19,776 bases of DNA from JAWLBR01 sp041687495 (GTDB lineage: Bacteria > Bacillota > Limnochordia > DTU087 > JAAYGB01), in NCBI GenBank assembly GCA_041687495.1, contig JAWLBR010000057.1, forward strand, positions 1 through 19,776. The letters run 5' to 3'. The notes under the pieces are model-generated. The model ran no database searches. It saw only the letters and a list, made by a program, of their open reading frames with translations, and was not told the DNA's origin. Shown here in pieces: positions 1-6,917 of the stretch. Position 1 is the stretch's first letter; each line of letters starts with the position of its first letter. A program made the position numbers and the translations under genes.

Positions 1-1
1 C

Positions 2-1291
2 TGCAGTTTCATGAGCGGATGGTACCCCCACGTCAGAGGACACAGGACAATGTTTCACATGATGCACAAAGACGAGCCGGTACTGCTCAAGACCTTGAAG
101 GACAACGGATATTTCGTGTGGTGGGGTGGCAAGAATGATCTGATACCAGGTCAGGAATCGACAGATTCCTACTGTAGCGTCAGGCACCAGGCCAGCCCTA
201 AACGCCCCAACCTTCACGGGGAGCAGTCATGGCGGGGGAGCAGCGATGGGGACAACTACTACTCATTTTACGCTGGGAAGCTTGATACTAAGGGAGACGA
301 AATCTACCACGACTCCGATTGGGATCATGTACTGGCCGCCATCAGAGTAATTGAGCAAGCTCCCAAGGAGCAGCCTCTGTGTATCTATCTGCCTCTGACC
401 TATCCGCATCCACCCTATGGAGTAGAGGATCCTTGGTACAGTAGCATCGATAGGAACAAGGTTCCGGCTCGAACTCCAACGCCGGAAAGTTGGGAAGGAC
501 TTCCCAGTATCATGCAGGGCATCCACCACAACCAGAAGCTGCAGAATTGGACCGAGGAGCGCTGGTCAGAGCTGCGGGCCACCTACTATGGGATGTGCGC
601 CAGGATCGATCACCAGTTTGGGATGATTATGCAGGCGTTGAAGGATGCGGGAATCTACAATGATACGGCAGTGTTTTTCTTTAGTGACCATGGGGATTTT
701 ACCGGAGACTTTGGTTTAGTGGAGAAGGCTCAGAATACATTCCAAGACTGCCTGACTAGGGTCCCCTTGATCATCAAACCACCAGCGTGGCAGGCTGTCG
801 AACCTAGAGTCACCGATGCTATTGCTGAACTCATCGACTTCCCAGCCACTGTGGAGGATCTAACAGGAATCGCCCCATCTCACACCCACTTTGGGCGGTC
901 TCTCCTGCCTGTCCTAGCCGGCCATACCGATGAGCACCGCGATGCAGCGTTTTGCGAAGGAGGACGCCTGCATGGTGAAAAGCACTGTATGGAGCTTGAA
1001 AGCAGGGAGCAACAGAGTCCTGAGGGCTTATACTATCCCCGCCTATGCCTGCAGAGGCAGGAGGGGCCTGAGCATACCAAGGCCGTAATGTGTCGAACCC
1101 GTCGCTATAAGTACGTGAAGCGCTTGTATGAAAGTGATGAGCTTTACGATCTTGCAGCTGACCCAAAAGAGACCACCAATCGAATCGATGATCCCAATCT
1201 TGCATCGATCCTAAGCCAACTCAAGGAGAGAATGCTCAGTTTCTATCTCGAAACGTCTGATGTAGTGCCCCACAAGACTGATCAGCGCTGA
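2..1291 (+). CDS. Sulfatase family protein, 5' end missing
   Basis: Hydrolyses sulfate esters, probably on sugars or polysaccharides; the substrate cannot be read from sequence. The reading frame is open from base 2 (C-S-F before the first Met at 11), so the gene begins outside the window and the formylglycine Cys motif (CxPSR type) is not visible. Seen here: the conserved segment MSGWYPHVRGHRT just after the expected active site, the metal-binding region FFFSDHGDFTGDFGL near visible residues 220-240, and the C-terminal ELYDLAADPKETTNRI typical of bacterial sulfatases of the alkaline phosphatase superfamily. The 426 visible residues fit a protein of about 480-500 in total. The stop at 1289-1291 has no terminator close behind; the first one is about 270 bases on. 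The family is secure; specificity and cell location are unknown because the N terminus is missing. Confidence 0.93.
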   Translation, partial: CSFMSGWYPHVRGHRTMFHMMHKDEPVLLKTLKDNGYFVWWGGKNDLIPGQESTDSYCSVRHQASPKRPNLHGEQSWRGSSDGDNYYSFYAGKLDTKGDEIYHDSDWDHVLAAIRVIEQAPKEQPLCIYLPLTYPHPPYGVEDPWYSSIDRNKVPARTPTPESWEGLPSIMQGIHHNQKLQNWTEERWSELRATYYGMCARIDHQFGMIMQALKDAGIYNDTAVFFFSDHGDFTGDFGLVEKAQNTFQDCLTRVPLIIKPPAWQAVEPRVTDAIAELIDFPATVEDLTGIAPSHTHFGRSLLPVLAGHTDEHRDAAFCEGGRLHGEKHCMELESREQQSPEGLYYPRLCLQRQEGPEHTKAVMCRTRRYKYVKRLYESDELYDLAADPKETTNRIDDPNLASILSQLKERMLSFYLETSDVVPHKTDQR

Positions 1292-1561
1292 GTCTCGTGG
1301 CACCAGTAATGCAGATCCTCCAGACGAATAAAGAGGTCAGAGAATCGCAACTCAGCTAGGCACCTTTGCGAGACGCTACTGCAAAGGACCGATAGTAGGT
1401 TCACATCCGTGTGAATCCTAGCCGACAGATTCCAGTAGTCGTCTCGGTACCAGAGGGGACCCCTGGTAGAACCCTTTTCCGTAGACGAGTCTAGAAGCTG
1501 TAACCAAATACAACTACCTTCGGTTGATTGCGGTTCATCTGACCTCACTGATATTTTCTCC
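1292..1561 (+). other. Hairpin-rich non-coding stretch, possible structured leader RNA
   Basis: I see no convincing gene here. On the plus strand there are four stem-loops in series: CCTTTGC (1363-1369) with GCAAAGG (1381-1387); TAGGTTCACA (1396-1405) with TGTGAA plus CCTA (1410-1420, one bulged T); an outer stem TCGTCT-CGG (1439-1447) with CCG-T-AGACGA (1479-1488); and inside it ACCAG..GG (1449-1456) with CC-CTGGT (1461-1467). An intrinsic terminator follows directly. This layout resembles an attenuated leader, but I match no known riboswitch or T-box motif. It could also be the long 3' end of the sulfatase transcript or an independent small RNA. Confidence 0.4.
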
Positions 1562-1601
1562 GGCAGTTCGGGTAATATGCTTTCCCGAGCTGCCAGTTTT
1601 T
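1562..1601 (+). terminator. Intrinsic terminator upstream of the DUF969 gene
   Basis: GGCAGTTCGGG (1562-1572) pairs with CCCGAGCTGCC (1584-1594), 11 pairs with one G-T, an 11-base loop, then AG and TTTTT. It lies about 270 bases after the sulfatase stop and about 95 bases before the DUF969 start. It could end the upstream transcript or act as an attenuator of the downstream operon. Confidence 0.75.
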
Positions 1602-1695
1602 GTCTGGAGCTCGAATTATTGCTCAGAGTACAGGCCGAAGAATACCGCCAATTCGAACTGGAAATGCTTTTCCTAAAGGATTGGAGGAGTTTCGC

Positions 1696-2391
1696 ATGAT
1701 CAAACTCATCGGCGTCCTACTGATTATCCTAGGGTTTGCCTTCAAGCTGGACACCATCGCCGTTGTGCTAGTCTCGGGCATTGTCACCGGGATGGTGGGC
1801 GCTTTAGGCCTATCCGAAGTCCTGACCATCTTAGGTAAAGCGTTTGTCGACACCAGATATATGACGGTGTTTCTGGTGACTCTTCCTGTCATTGGCCTAC
1901 TTGAGCGGTATGGGTTGAAAGAACAGGCTGCAGAGATGATCAGCAGGCTCAAGACGGTCACCGCCGGAAAGATCCTATCCATCTACATGGTGATCAGAAC
2001 GGTGGCGGCCGCGGTCTCCCTACGTCTTGGGGGCCACGTGCAGTTCATTCGGCCACTGATCCTACCCATGGCGGAAGGCGCAGCAAGTAAAAGCAGTGGA
2101 GAGCTAGAAACGCAAGATGTGGAGGAGATCAAAGGACTGGCGGCCGCCGTGGAAAACTACGGCAATTTCTTCGGTCAGAACGTGTTTGTGGCCTCAGGTG
2201 GAGTACTGCTGGTTGTCGGAACCCTAAGTGAACTCGGCTATCCCATTGAGCCCCTAGATGCCGCCAAAGCTGCCATTCCCGGAGCGGTAATCGCAACACT
2301 GCTGGCCATTGTTCAGTTCATTTGGTATGACCGAAAACTGCGGAGCAAGTACACCACTAAGGCTCCGCGAAACCGCCAGTCAGGAGAGTGA
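1696..2391 (+). CDS. DUF969 family membrane protein
   Basis: Integral membrane protein of 231 residues, first half of the DUF969/DUF979 pair. The chosen ATG has GGAGGAG six bases upstream; the open frame runs further up to 1600 but those codons lack a ribosome binding site and do not look like protein. Hydrophobic segments lie at about residues 1-17, 20-40, 55-75, 95-115, 165-180 and 195-215; the conserved loop has GGHVQFIRPLILPMAEGAA. The next gene encodes DUF979, then comes pyroglutamyl peptidase; this three-gene set is familiar from other Firmicutes. The pair is probably a two-subunit transporter, and the context suggests 5-oxoproline or a related amino acid or peptide, but that is inferred from neighbours. 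It ends six bases before the next ATG. Confidence 0.88.
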   Translation: MIKLIGVLLIILGFAFKLDTIAVVLVSGIVTGMVGALGLSEVLTILGKAFVDTRYMTVFLVTLPVIGLLERYGLKEQAAEMISRLKTVTAGKILSIYMVIRTVAAAVSLRLGGHVQFIRPLILPMAEGAASKSSGELETQDVEEIKGLAAAVENYGNFFGQNVFVASGGVLLVVGTLSELGYPIEPLDAAKAAIPGAVIATLLAIVQFIWYDRKLRSKYTTKAPRNRQSGE

Positions 2392-2397
2392 TTGTCA

Positions 2398-3312
2398 ATG
2401 CAGAACACCTTACTTCAGGGCCTTTATGTACTGTCTGGACTGGTCTCGCTGTTCACGGCCATCAGTGCGCTCACCGACGCGAAGCATCCAGCCAGACTAG
2501 GAACCGCTCTATTCTGGAGTCTACTGGGCCTAATCTTCATTTTTGGTGAGCTGATTCCTTCGCTGTTGGTCGGCGTAATGATACTGATCATGGGAGTTCT
2601 TACTGCTCTCAACCGAGTAAGTTTTGGCAGCATGACGGGAGCCTCGGATGATTTTCGGTTACAGCAGGCCAAGCGCATCGGAGCATGGTTGTTTATCCCA
2701 GCCCTGTCCATTGCTGTCTTTGCCTTCGGAATTGCCCAATTCACAACGCTGGGCGGACTAGTAGGTCTGGGGATTGGTGCAGTTGTCGCCACAGTTCTAG
2801 CGTTGGCAATCACCAAGGCGCCGGCCAAGACTGCCATCAACGATGGAAGCCGACTGCTGCAGCAGATAGGCTCAGCCAGCATTCTACCACAGCTTCTGGC
2901 CGCCCTGGGAGCGCTGTTTAACGCTGCCGGAGTCGGTCAGGTGATCGCTGAGGGAATCTCGGCGGTGATTCCCAGTCACAACGTTATCTTTGGCGTAATT
3001 GCGTACGCAGTGGGAATGGCCTTGTTTACCATTATCATGGGCAACGCCTTTGCTGCCTTTGCGGTTATTACTGCCGGGATCGGAGTGCCCTTTGTGCTCA
3101 GCCAAGGGGCAAATCCCGCTGTCGCCGGAATCCTTGCCTTAACCGCTGGCTACTGCGGTACGCTGATGACTCCAATGGCGGCCAACTTCAACGTCGTACC
3201 CGCAGCGGTACTGGAAATGCGGGATAAGAATGGAGTCATGAAGACACAGGTACCCATCGCTCTAGCAATGTTGGTCATCCACATTGTCCTCATTCTTGTT
3301 TTGGCATTTTGA
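2398..3312 (+). CDS. DUF979 family membrane protein
   Basis: Integral membrane protein of 304 residues with about nine hydrophobic stretches spread over its full length, partner of the preceding DUF969 protein. The chosen start is the ATG at 2398, with AGGAGAG nine bases upstream; a TTG at 2392 in the same frame is a possible alternative. The C-terminal half carries ITAGIGVPFVLSQGANPAV and LTAGYCGTLMTPMAANFNVV, glycine- and proline-rich segments of the kind seen in carrier folds of ion-transporter-like families. With DUF969 on one side and pcp on the other, import or export of 5-oxoproline or its peptides is the simplest proposal, an inference only. The gene is full length. Confidence 0.88.
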   Translation: MQNTLLQGLYVLSGLVSLFTAISALTDAKHPARLGTALFWSLLGLIFIFGELIPSLLVGVMILIMGVLTALNRVSFGSMTGASDDFRLQQAKRIGAWLFIPALSIAVFAFGIAQFTTLGGLVGLGIGAVVATVLALAITKAPAKTAINDGSRLLQQIGSASILPQLLAALGALFNAAGVGQVIAEGISAVIPSHNVIFGVIAYAVGMALFTIIMGNAFAAFAVITAGIGVPFVLSQGANPAVAGILALTAGYCGTLMTPMAANFNVVPAAVLEMRDKNGVMKTQVPIALAMLVIHIVLILVLAF

Positions 3313-3325
3313 GCCAACTCTACCT

Positions 3326-3369
3326 AAAGGAGGAAGCGAGCTACCTGAAGGTTAGCTCGCGCACACATG
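3326..3369 (+). promoter_or_regulatory. pcp translation start region with a hairpin between SD and ATG
   Basis: A strong Shine-Dalgarno sequence AAAGGAGG (3326-3333) lies 33 bases before the ATG at 3367, too far for normal use. The gap holds a hairpin: GCGAGCTACC (3336-3345) pairs with GGT-T-AGCTCGC (3350-3360), one bulged T, loop TGAA. When folded, only AA on one side and GCACAC on the other remain, giving an effective spacing of 8 bases. No U-run follows, so it is not a terminator. The only other purine stretch, GAAGG at 3347-3351, is inside the hairpin and 15 bases away. Confidence 0.6.
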
Positions 3370-4008
3370 AAAGTACTAATCACAGGATTTGACCCCTTTG
3401 GCGGTGAAGAGATTAATCCAGCCAGTGAGGCTGTGAAACGACTGCCGAGCACAATTGCGGGAGCACAGATAGTCACCAAAATTGTCCCCACGGTATTTGG
3501 AAAATCTGTGGAGGAGCTGACTACGGCCATCGAGGCCGAGCGGCCAGACATAGTTCTATGTGTGGGACAAGCGGGCGGCAGGTATGAACTTACAGTGGAG
3601 AGGGTCGCCATCAACATCGATGACGCACGAATCCCGGACAATGAGGGAAATCAACCTATCGATGCGCCCATTGCCCCGGACGGTGCCCCGGCTTACTTCA
3701 CGAACCTGCCCATCAAGGCGATGGTGGAGACGATTCGCGCCAAGAAGCTTCCTGCGTCAGTGTCTAACTCGGCCGGAACATTTGTCTGTAACCACATAAT
3801 GTATGGGCTTTTGCACTACATCAACACAAAGCGGCCGGAGATTAGAGGCGGGTTTATGCATATTCCGTTTATTCCTGAGCAGATCATTAACAAGAAGCTG
3901 ATGCCCAGCATGTCTCTTGACGACATTATCCAAGGTCTGACGGCGGCGATTCAAGCAACCATCGAGTACAAAGAAGACATCAAGGCCATCGGAGGCAAGA
4001 TTATCTAG
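3367..4008 (+). CDS. pcp: Pyroglutamyl peptidase I (pyrrolidone-carboxylate peptidase)
   Basis: Cytoplasmic cysteine peptidase (family C15) that removes N-terminal pyroglutamate (5-oxoproline) from peptides. The protein has 213 residues, the usual length. It opens with MKVLITGFDPFGGEEINPA, the family hallmark. The catalytic triad can be seen as Glu in RYELTVERVAIN (about residue 80), Cys in SNSAGTFVCNHIMYG (about 141) and His in GGFMHIPFIPEQ (about 165). It is the third gene of the DUF969-DUF979-pcp operon, 54 bases after the DUF979 stop, with an intrinsic terminator about 70 bases after its own stop. The operon suggests peptide or oxoproline scavenging, the transporter pair handling the substrate or product; that link is inferred. 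Its start region is unusual (hairpin between SD and ATG). Confidence 0.97.
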   Translation: MKVLITGFDPFGGEEINPASEAVKRLPSTIAGAQIVTKIVPTVFGKSVEELTTAIEAERPDIVLCVGQAGGRYELTVERVAINIDDARIPDNEGNQPIDAPIAPDGAPAYFTNLPIKAMVETIRAKKLPASVSNSAGTFVCNHIMYGLLHYINTKRPEIRGGFMHIPFIPEQIINKKLMPSMSLDDIIQGLTAAIQATIEYKEDIKAIGGKII

Positions 4009-4076
4009 TCTGTTAGGCGGAGTAATCTCAGATGCACAAGTGTAGCCATAGTGGGCACAGGGATTGCAGTGAATAC

Positions 4077-4107
4077 GAGTCAGAAGCGTTCTGCTTCTGA
4101 CTCTTTT
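4077..4107 (+). terminator. Intrinsic terminator after pcp
   Basis: GAGTCAGAAGC (4077-4087) pairs perfectly with GCTTCTGACTC (4093-4103), loop GTTCT, followed by TTTT. It ends the DUF969-DUF979-pcp operon. Confidence 0.9.
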
Positions 4108-4324
4108 GCGTTCATAGGGTGGTTAGGCCTATCTACGCTGTTTTTGACACCCAGGAAAGCCATTGCCAGCTGGCCAGTGTTTGGAGGAACAAACCAGCAG
4201 GAATCTGCCGGTGAATGCCTAAAGCCAATAGAACAGATTAATTGGAGCTCCATGCCCTGGCAGCCCCTAGCGACTGCCAATCTTGCGCGTACCTTGAAAA
4301 GTTCGCTTTGTGGAGATGAGATAG
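4108..4324 (+). promoter_or_regulatory. Upstream region of the uxaA-like operon, two perfect palindromes
   Basis: No gene is visible; the open frame here is only a shadow. Two perfect palindromes stand out: CCAGCTGG (4166-4173) and TGGAGCTCCA (4243-4252). A TTGACA hexamer at 4144-4149 would suit a -35 box, but at the right spacing there is no -10 match; the first palindrome sits in that position. These could be operators for a sugar-acid regulator, but no binding protein can be named and short palindromes arise by chance. Confidence 0.25.
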
Positions 4325-4627
4325 ATGAGCAAGAAGGTAGGATGTCTAGTAATCCATCCGCGAGACACTGTCGCAGTAGTACTCATGGATGTATCCCCCG
4401 GGGATCAGATCGAGTGCAGCATTGGGGAGCAAACCGTGGTGATTACCAGCTGCAACCCTATCCCTAGGTATCACAAGGTAGCGGTTAGGCCAATGACAGC
4501 TGGCGAGCACGTGTACAAGTACGGCGAGGTTATCGGATCAGCCGCCACTGACATTGATATTGGCGAGCACGTCCATACGCATAATGTCGAAAGCACCCAT
4601 GTGATAGTAGGGAAGGAGAAGCGATAG
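4325..4627 (+). CDS. UxaA family hydro-lyase, small (SAF domain) subunit
   Basis: Small subunit of 100 residues matching the N-terminal SAF domain of altronate/galactarate dehydratases (UxaA/GarD family), which here is a separate gene. Seen: HPRDTVAVVLMDVSPGDQIE near the start, then AVRPMTAGEHVYKYGEVIG and IDIGEHVHTHNVES, the typical beta-clip segment ending in the HTHN motif. The start ATG has GGAG about nine bases upstream. It is followed after two bases by the large subunit, so the two are translated together and probably form one enzyme. The same split layout occurs in sulfolactate sulfo-lyase (SuyA/SuyB), so the substrate is open: a sugar acid such as altronate or galactarate, or sulfolactate. 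The FAH-family gene downstream favours a sugar acid. Confidence 0.88.
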   Translation: MSKKVGCLVIHPRDTVAVVLMDVSPGDQIECSIGEQTVVITSCNPIPRYHKVAVRPMTAGEHVYKYGEVIGSAATDIDIGEHVHTHNVESTHVIVGKEKR

Positions 4628-4629
4628 GG

Positions 4630-5790
4630 TTGAAATTCTGGGGATATCAACGACCTGATGGCCAGCGGGGAATCCGCAACCATGTTCTCATTCTCCCAAC
4701 CTGCGCCTGTTCCAGCGAAACTTGCCGATTAGCGGCAGCTCAGATTCCAGGAGCGGTAACTTTCAGCAATCAAAACGGCTGCGCCCAAGTTCCCGGTGAC
4801 CTTGAGATTACCAAGCAGATCCTGGCGGGATTAGCCGCCAACCCGAATGTGTTTGGGACGGTGTTGGTGGGGTTGGGCTGCGAAAATGCTCAACCCGAGG
4901 ACATGGCAGCCTTGATTCGTGAGAAGACTAACAAGCCATTACACGTGGTTGTGATTCAGGAGGAAGGCGGAACACTGGCGGCCACAGCCAAAGCAGTAGA
5001 GTATGCCAGCAGTCTTTGGCAGCAAGCCTGTGCTGCACCAAAAGTGCAGTTGGATATTGCCGATCTGATTGTCGGTACTGAGTGCGGCGGGTCCGACTCC
5101 ACCTCTGGGCTAGCGGCGAACCCGGTGGTGGGAAATCTCAGCGACCGGTTGGTGGCTCTGGGAGCTACTGTGATTCTCAGTGAGACCACTGAATTCATTG
5201 GAGCTGAGCATATTCTTGCTCGACGGGCCGTGTCCCACGACGTGGCCACCCGGATTTTCGAGATTACATCTCGATACGAAGAGCACATTCAAGCCAGTGG
5301 GGAGAACTTGCGTGAGGGCAATCCATCTCCGGGAAATAAAGCAGGAGGCATAACAACACTTGAGGAAAAATCATTGGGCTGCATTCATAAAGGGGGACAC
5401 AGTCCGATTACTGAAGTAGTAGACTATGGCCAACGCCCAACCCAAAAGGGCCTACTGATCATGGATACGCCCGGCTACGATGTCGCCTCAATGACAGGGA
5501 TGGCAGCAGGCGGTTGCCAGTTGATCGTATTCACAACTGGCCGAGGAACCCCCACAGGCAACCCTATTGTCCCGGTAGTTAAGATGACCGGCAACGACGC
5601 TACTTACCAAAAGATGCGCGACAACATGGACTTTGACGCCAGCCCCATCCTTACTGAGAACGCCACCGCAGCTTCACTGGGAGAGAAACTGCTTGATCTG
5701 ACCGTGCAAGTAGCTAACGGGCGATTAACCAAAGCGGAGTCCTTTGGCTTCTCCGAGATCGCCATTAGCCGCTTGTGCAACTATGTGTAA
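4630..5790 (+). CDS. UxaA family hydro-lyase, large catalytic subunit
   Basis: Catalytic part of a UxaA/GarD/SuyB-type lyase, expected to remove water (or sulfite in the SuyB branch) from a 2-hydroxy acid using a bound metal. 386 residues, normal for the separate large subunit. Motifs: GYQRPDGQRGIRNHVLILPTC at the N terminus (one residue over is omitted here), a cluster of Cys at 25, 27 and 32, GLGCENAQ, GTECGGSDSTSGLAANP, and HKGGHSPITEVVDYG. The start is TTG, two bases after the small-subunit stop, with AAGGAGA ten bases upstream; no other start fits. Co-translation with the small subunit and a downstream FAH-family enzyme suggest a dehydration followed by cleavage or dehydration of a 2-keto-3-deoxy acid. 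The exact substrate is undetermined. Confidence 0.9.
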   Translation: MKFWGYQRPDGQRGIRNHVLILPTCACSSETCRLAAAQIPGAVTFSNQNGCAQVPGDLEITKQILAGLAANPNVFGTVLVGLGCENAQPEDMAALIREKTNKPLHVVVIQEEGGTLAATAKAVEYASSLWQQACAAPKVQLDIADLIVGTECGGSDSTSGLAANPVVGNLSDRLVALGATVILSETTEFIGAEHILARRAVSHDVATRIFEITSRYEEHIQASGENLREGNPSPGNKAGGITTLEEKSLGCIHKGGHSPITEVVDYGQRPTQKGLLIMDTPGYDVASMTGMAAGGCQLIVFTTGRGTPTGNPIVPVVKMTGNDATYQKMRDNMDFDASPILTENATAASLGEKLLDLTVQVANGRLTKAESFGFSEIAISRLCNYV

Positions 5791-5829
5791 CAGCTGAGCC
5801 GGGGAGGCCGGCTGGAGGGAGGATTTCAA

Positions 5830-6720
5830 TTGTACTTCTTGACCTACATTCACGAAGGCAGTGAACGGATCGGGGTTCTGGATCCTGACACAAAGCGGAT
5901 TCTACCGCTGTCAGCTGTGTCCGAGGTCGATATTCCCGGAACAATGTTGGACTTCATCAGCAGCCTCAATGGCGAGGCCATTGACATTATCAAACTGTAT
6001 CTGACCAAGGGAACTGGGATGGATGAGTCACTGCCCCTGGAGGCTGTTACCCTGTGTTCTCCAATTCCCCGGCCACAACGCAATATCATCTGCTTGGGGC
6101 TGAACTACAAAGAGCATGTAGCCGAGTCAGCGTCGGTGGTTGACAAGCAAACTCTACCACAGGCGCCGGTGTACTTCACCAAGTTGGCTACCAATGTCTT
6201 GGGCCCGGATGGGGAAATCTGCAGCCACCGGGCTGTGACCAAAGAGGTAGACTATGAGGTGGAACTGGCAGTGGTCATGGGCAAGGATGGAACCAACATC
6301 CCCAGAGATCAAGTGGAGGAGTACATTTTCGGTTATTCGGTATTCAATGACATTACGGCCAGGGACATTCAAAGGCGGCATGGTCAGTGGATGAAGGGAA
6401 AGAGTCTTGATACCTTTAGCGCCATGGGTCCGTATCTTGTGCACCGCTGTGCGCTGCCCCTACCGTTGGAACTCGACATTTCCAGTCGTGTCAACGGGGA
6501 ACTGCGGCAGAACTCCAACACAAGTCAACTGATCTTCGATATTCCTACCATCATCAGCGAACTGTCACAGGGTGTCACCCTGCGAGCAGGGGATATCATC
6601 GCCACAGGGACCCCTTCAGGGGTGGCTATGGGCATGAATCCCCCGGTTTATCTGCAGCCAGGCGATGTGGTGGAATGCACTGTAGAAGGTATTGGCACTC
6701 TGCGCAACACCGTCAAATAG
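5830..6720 (+). CDS. Fumarylacetoacetate hydrolase (FAH) family protein
   Basis: Cytoplasmic metal-dependent enzyme of 296 residues. The FAH fold starts near residue 75 (RNIICLGLNYKEHVAESA), followed by the metal ligands: two Glu in VDYEVELAVVMGK (about residues 141-143) and Asp in GYSVFNDITARDIQ (about 172), then KSLDTFSAMGPYLV and the C-terminal GDIIATGTPSGVAMG. Family members hydrolyse C-C bonds of diketo acids, decarboxylate, or dehydrate 2-keto-3-deoxy sugar acids. Downstream of a UxaA-type dehydratase it would act on the 2-keto-3-deoxy product or an oxidised form of it, as in fuconate- or arabinonate-type routes; this is inferred. Start is TTG at 5830 with GGAGGGAGG seven bases upstream. 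A terminator follows immediately, making it the last gene of its operon. Confidence 0.92.
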   Translation: MYFLTYIHEGSERIGVLDPDTKRILPLSAVSEVDIPGTMLDFISSLNGEAIDIIKLYLTKGTGMDESLPLEAVTLCSPIPRPQRNIICLGLNYKEHVAESASVVDKQTLPQAPVYFTKLATNVLGPDGEICSHRAVTKEVDYEVELAVVMGKDGTNIPRDQVEEYIFGYSVFNDITARDIQRRHGQWMKGKSLDTFSAMGPYLVHRCALPLPLELDISSRVNGELRQNSNTSQLIFDIPTIISELSQGVTLRAGDIIATGTPSGVAMGMNPPVYLQPGDVVECTVEGIGTLRNTVK

Positions 6721-6726
6721 CAATGG

Positions 6727-6776
6727 AAGCCATCTGCCGGAACTGTCTTTGACAGACTGAGCAGATGGCTTTTTTT
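6727..6776 (+). terminator. Intrinsic terminator after the FAH-family gene
   Basis: AAGCCATCTGC (6727-6737) pairs with GCAGATGGCTT (6761-6771); within the loop CTGTC (6743-6747) pairs with GACAG (6751-6755). Seven T follow the right arm. Textbook terminator right after the stop codon. Confidence 0.93.
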
Positions 6777-6835
6777 GATCTTGACCTGTCGTTGACTTTT
6801 TGTTTCCAGATCACAGCAGGGTTTTGCCATTTTAG

Positions 6836-6871
6836 CACTAAGATCATATGGGACATTGCGTTAACTTAGTG
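6836..6871 (+). promoter_or_regulatory. Inverted repeat upstream of the Gfo/Idh-xylA pair
   Basis: CACTAAG (6836-6842) and CTTAGTG (6865-6871) form a perfect 7-base inverted repeat 22 bases apart, about 50 bases before the start of the oxidoreductase gene. It is too widely spaced for a terminator and has no U-run. It may be a pair of half-sites for a sugar-responsive regulator. No strong sigma-A promoter is evident; TTGACC at 6781 and TTGACT at 6792 lack good -10 partners. Confidence 0.35.
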
Positions 6872-6917
6872 AAGACTGTTCTGGTATTTGGAAAAAGTAG
6901 TGAAGGGAGCCGCTTTT

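Noticed and set aside
1282..1548. Minus-strand open frame of 88 codons between the sulfatase and DUF969 genes
   Set aside because: GTG start without a good ribosome binding site, unusual composition (many Trp, Ser and Cys), overlaps the sulfatase stop and the plus-strand hairpins; better explained as chance.
1380..1560. T-box leader upstream of the DUF969 operon
   Set aside because: The conserved T-box sequence and antiterminator are absent, and the genes are not typical T-box targets.
4144..4172. Sigma-A promoter for the uxaA-like operon starting from TTGACA
   Set aside because: No acceptable -10 box at 16-18 bases spacing; the matching position holds the CCAGCTGG palindrome.
4051..4467. 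Plus-strand open frame of 138 codons after pcp
   Set aside because: Runs through the pcp terminator and overlaps the UxaA small-subunit gene in another frame; composition is not protein-like.
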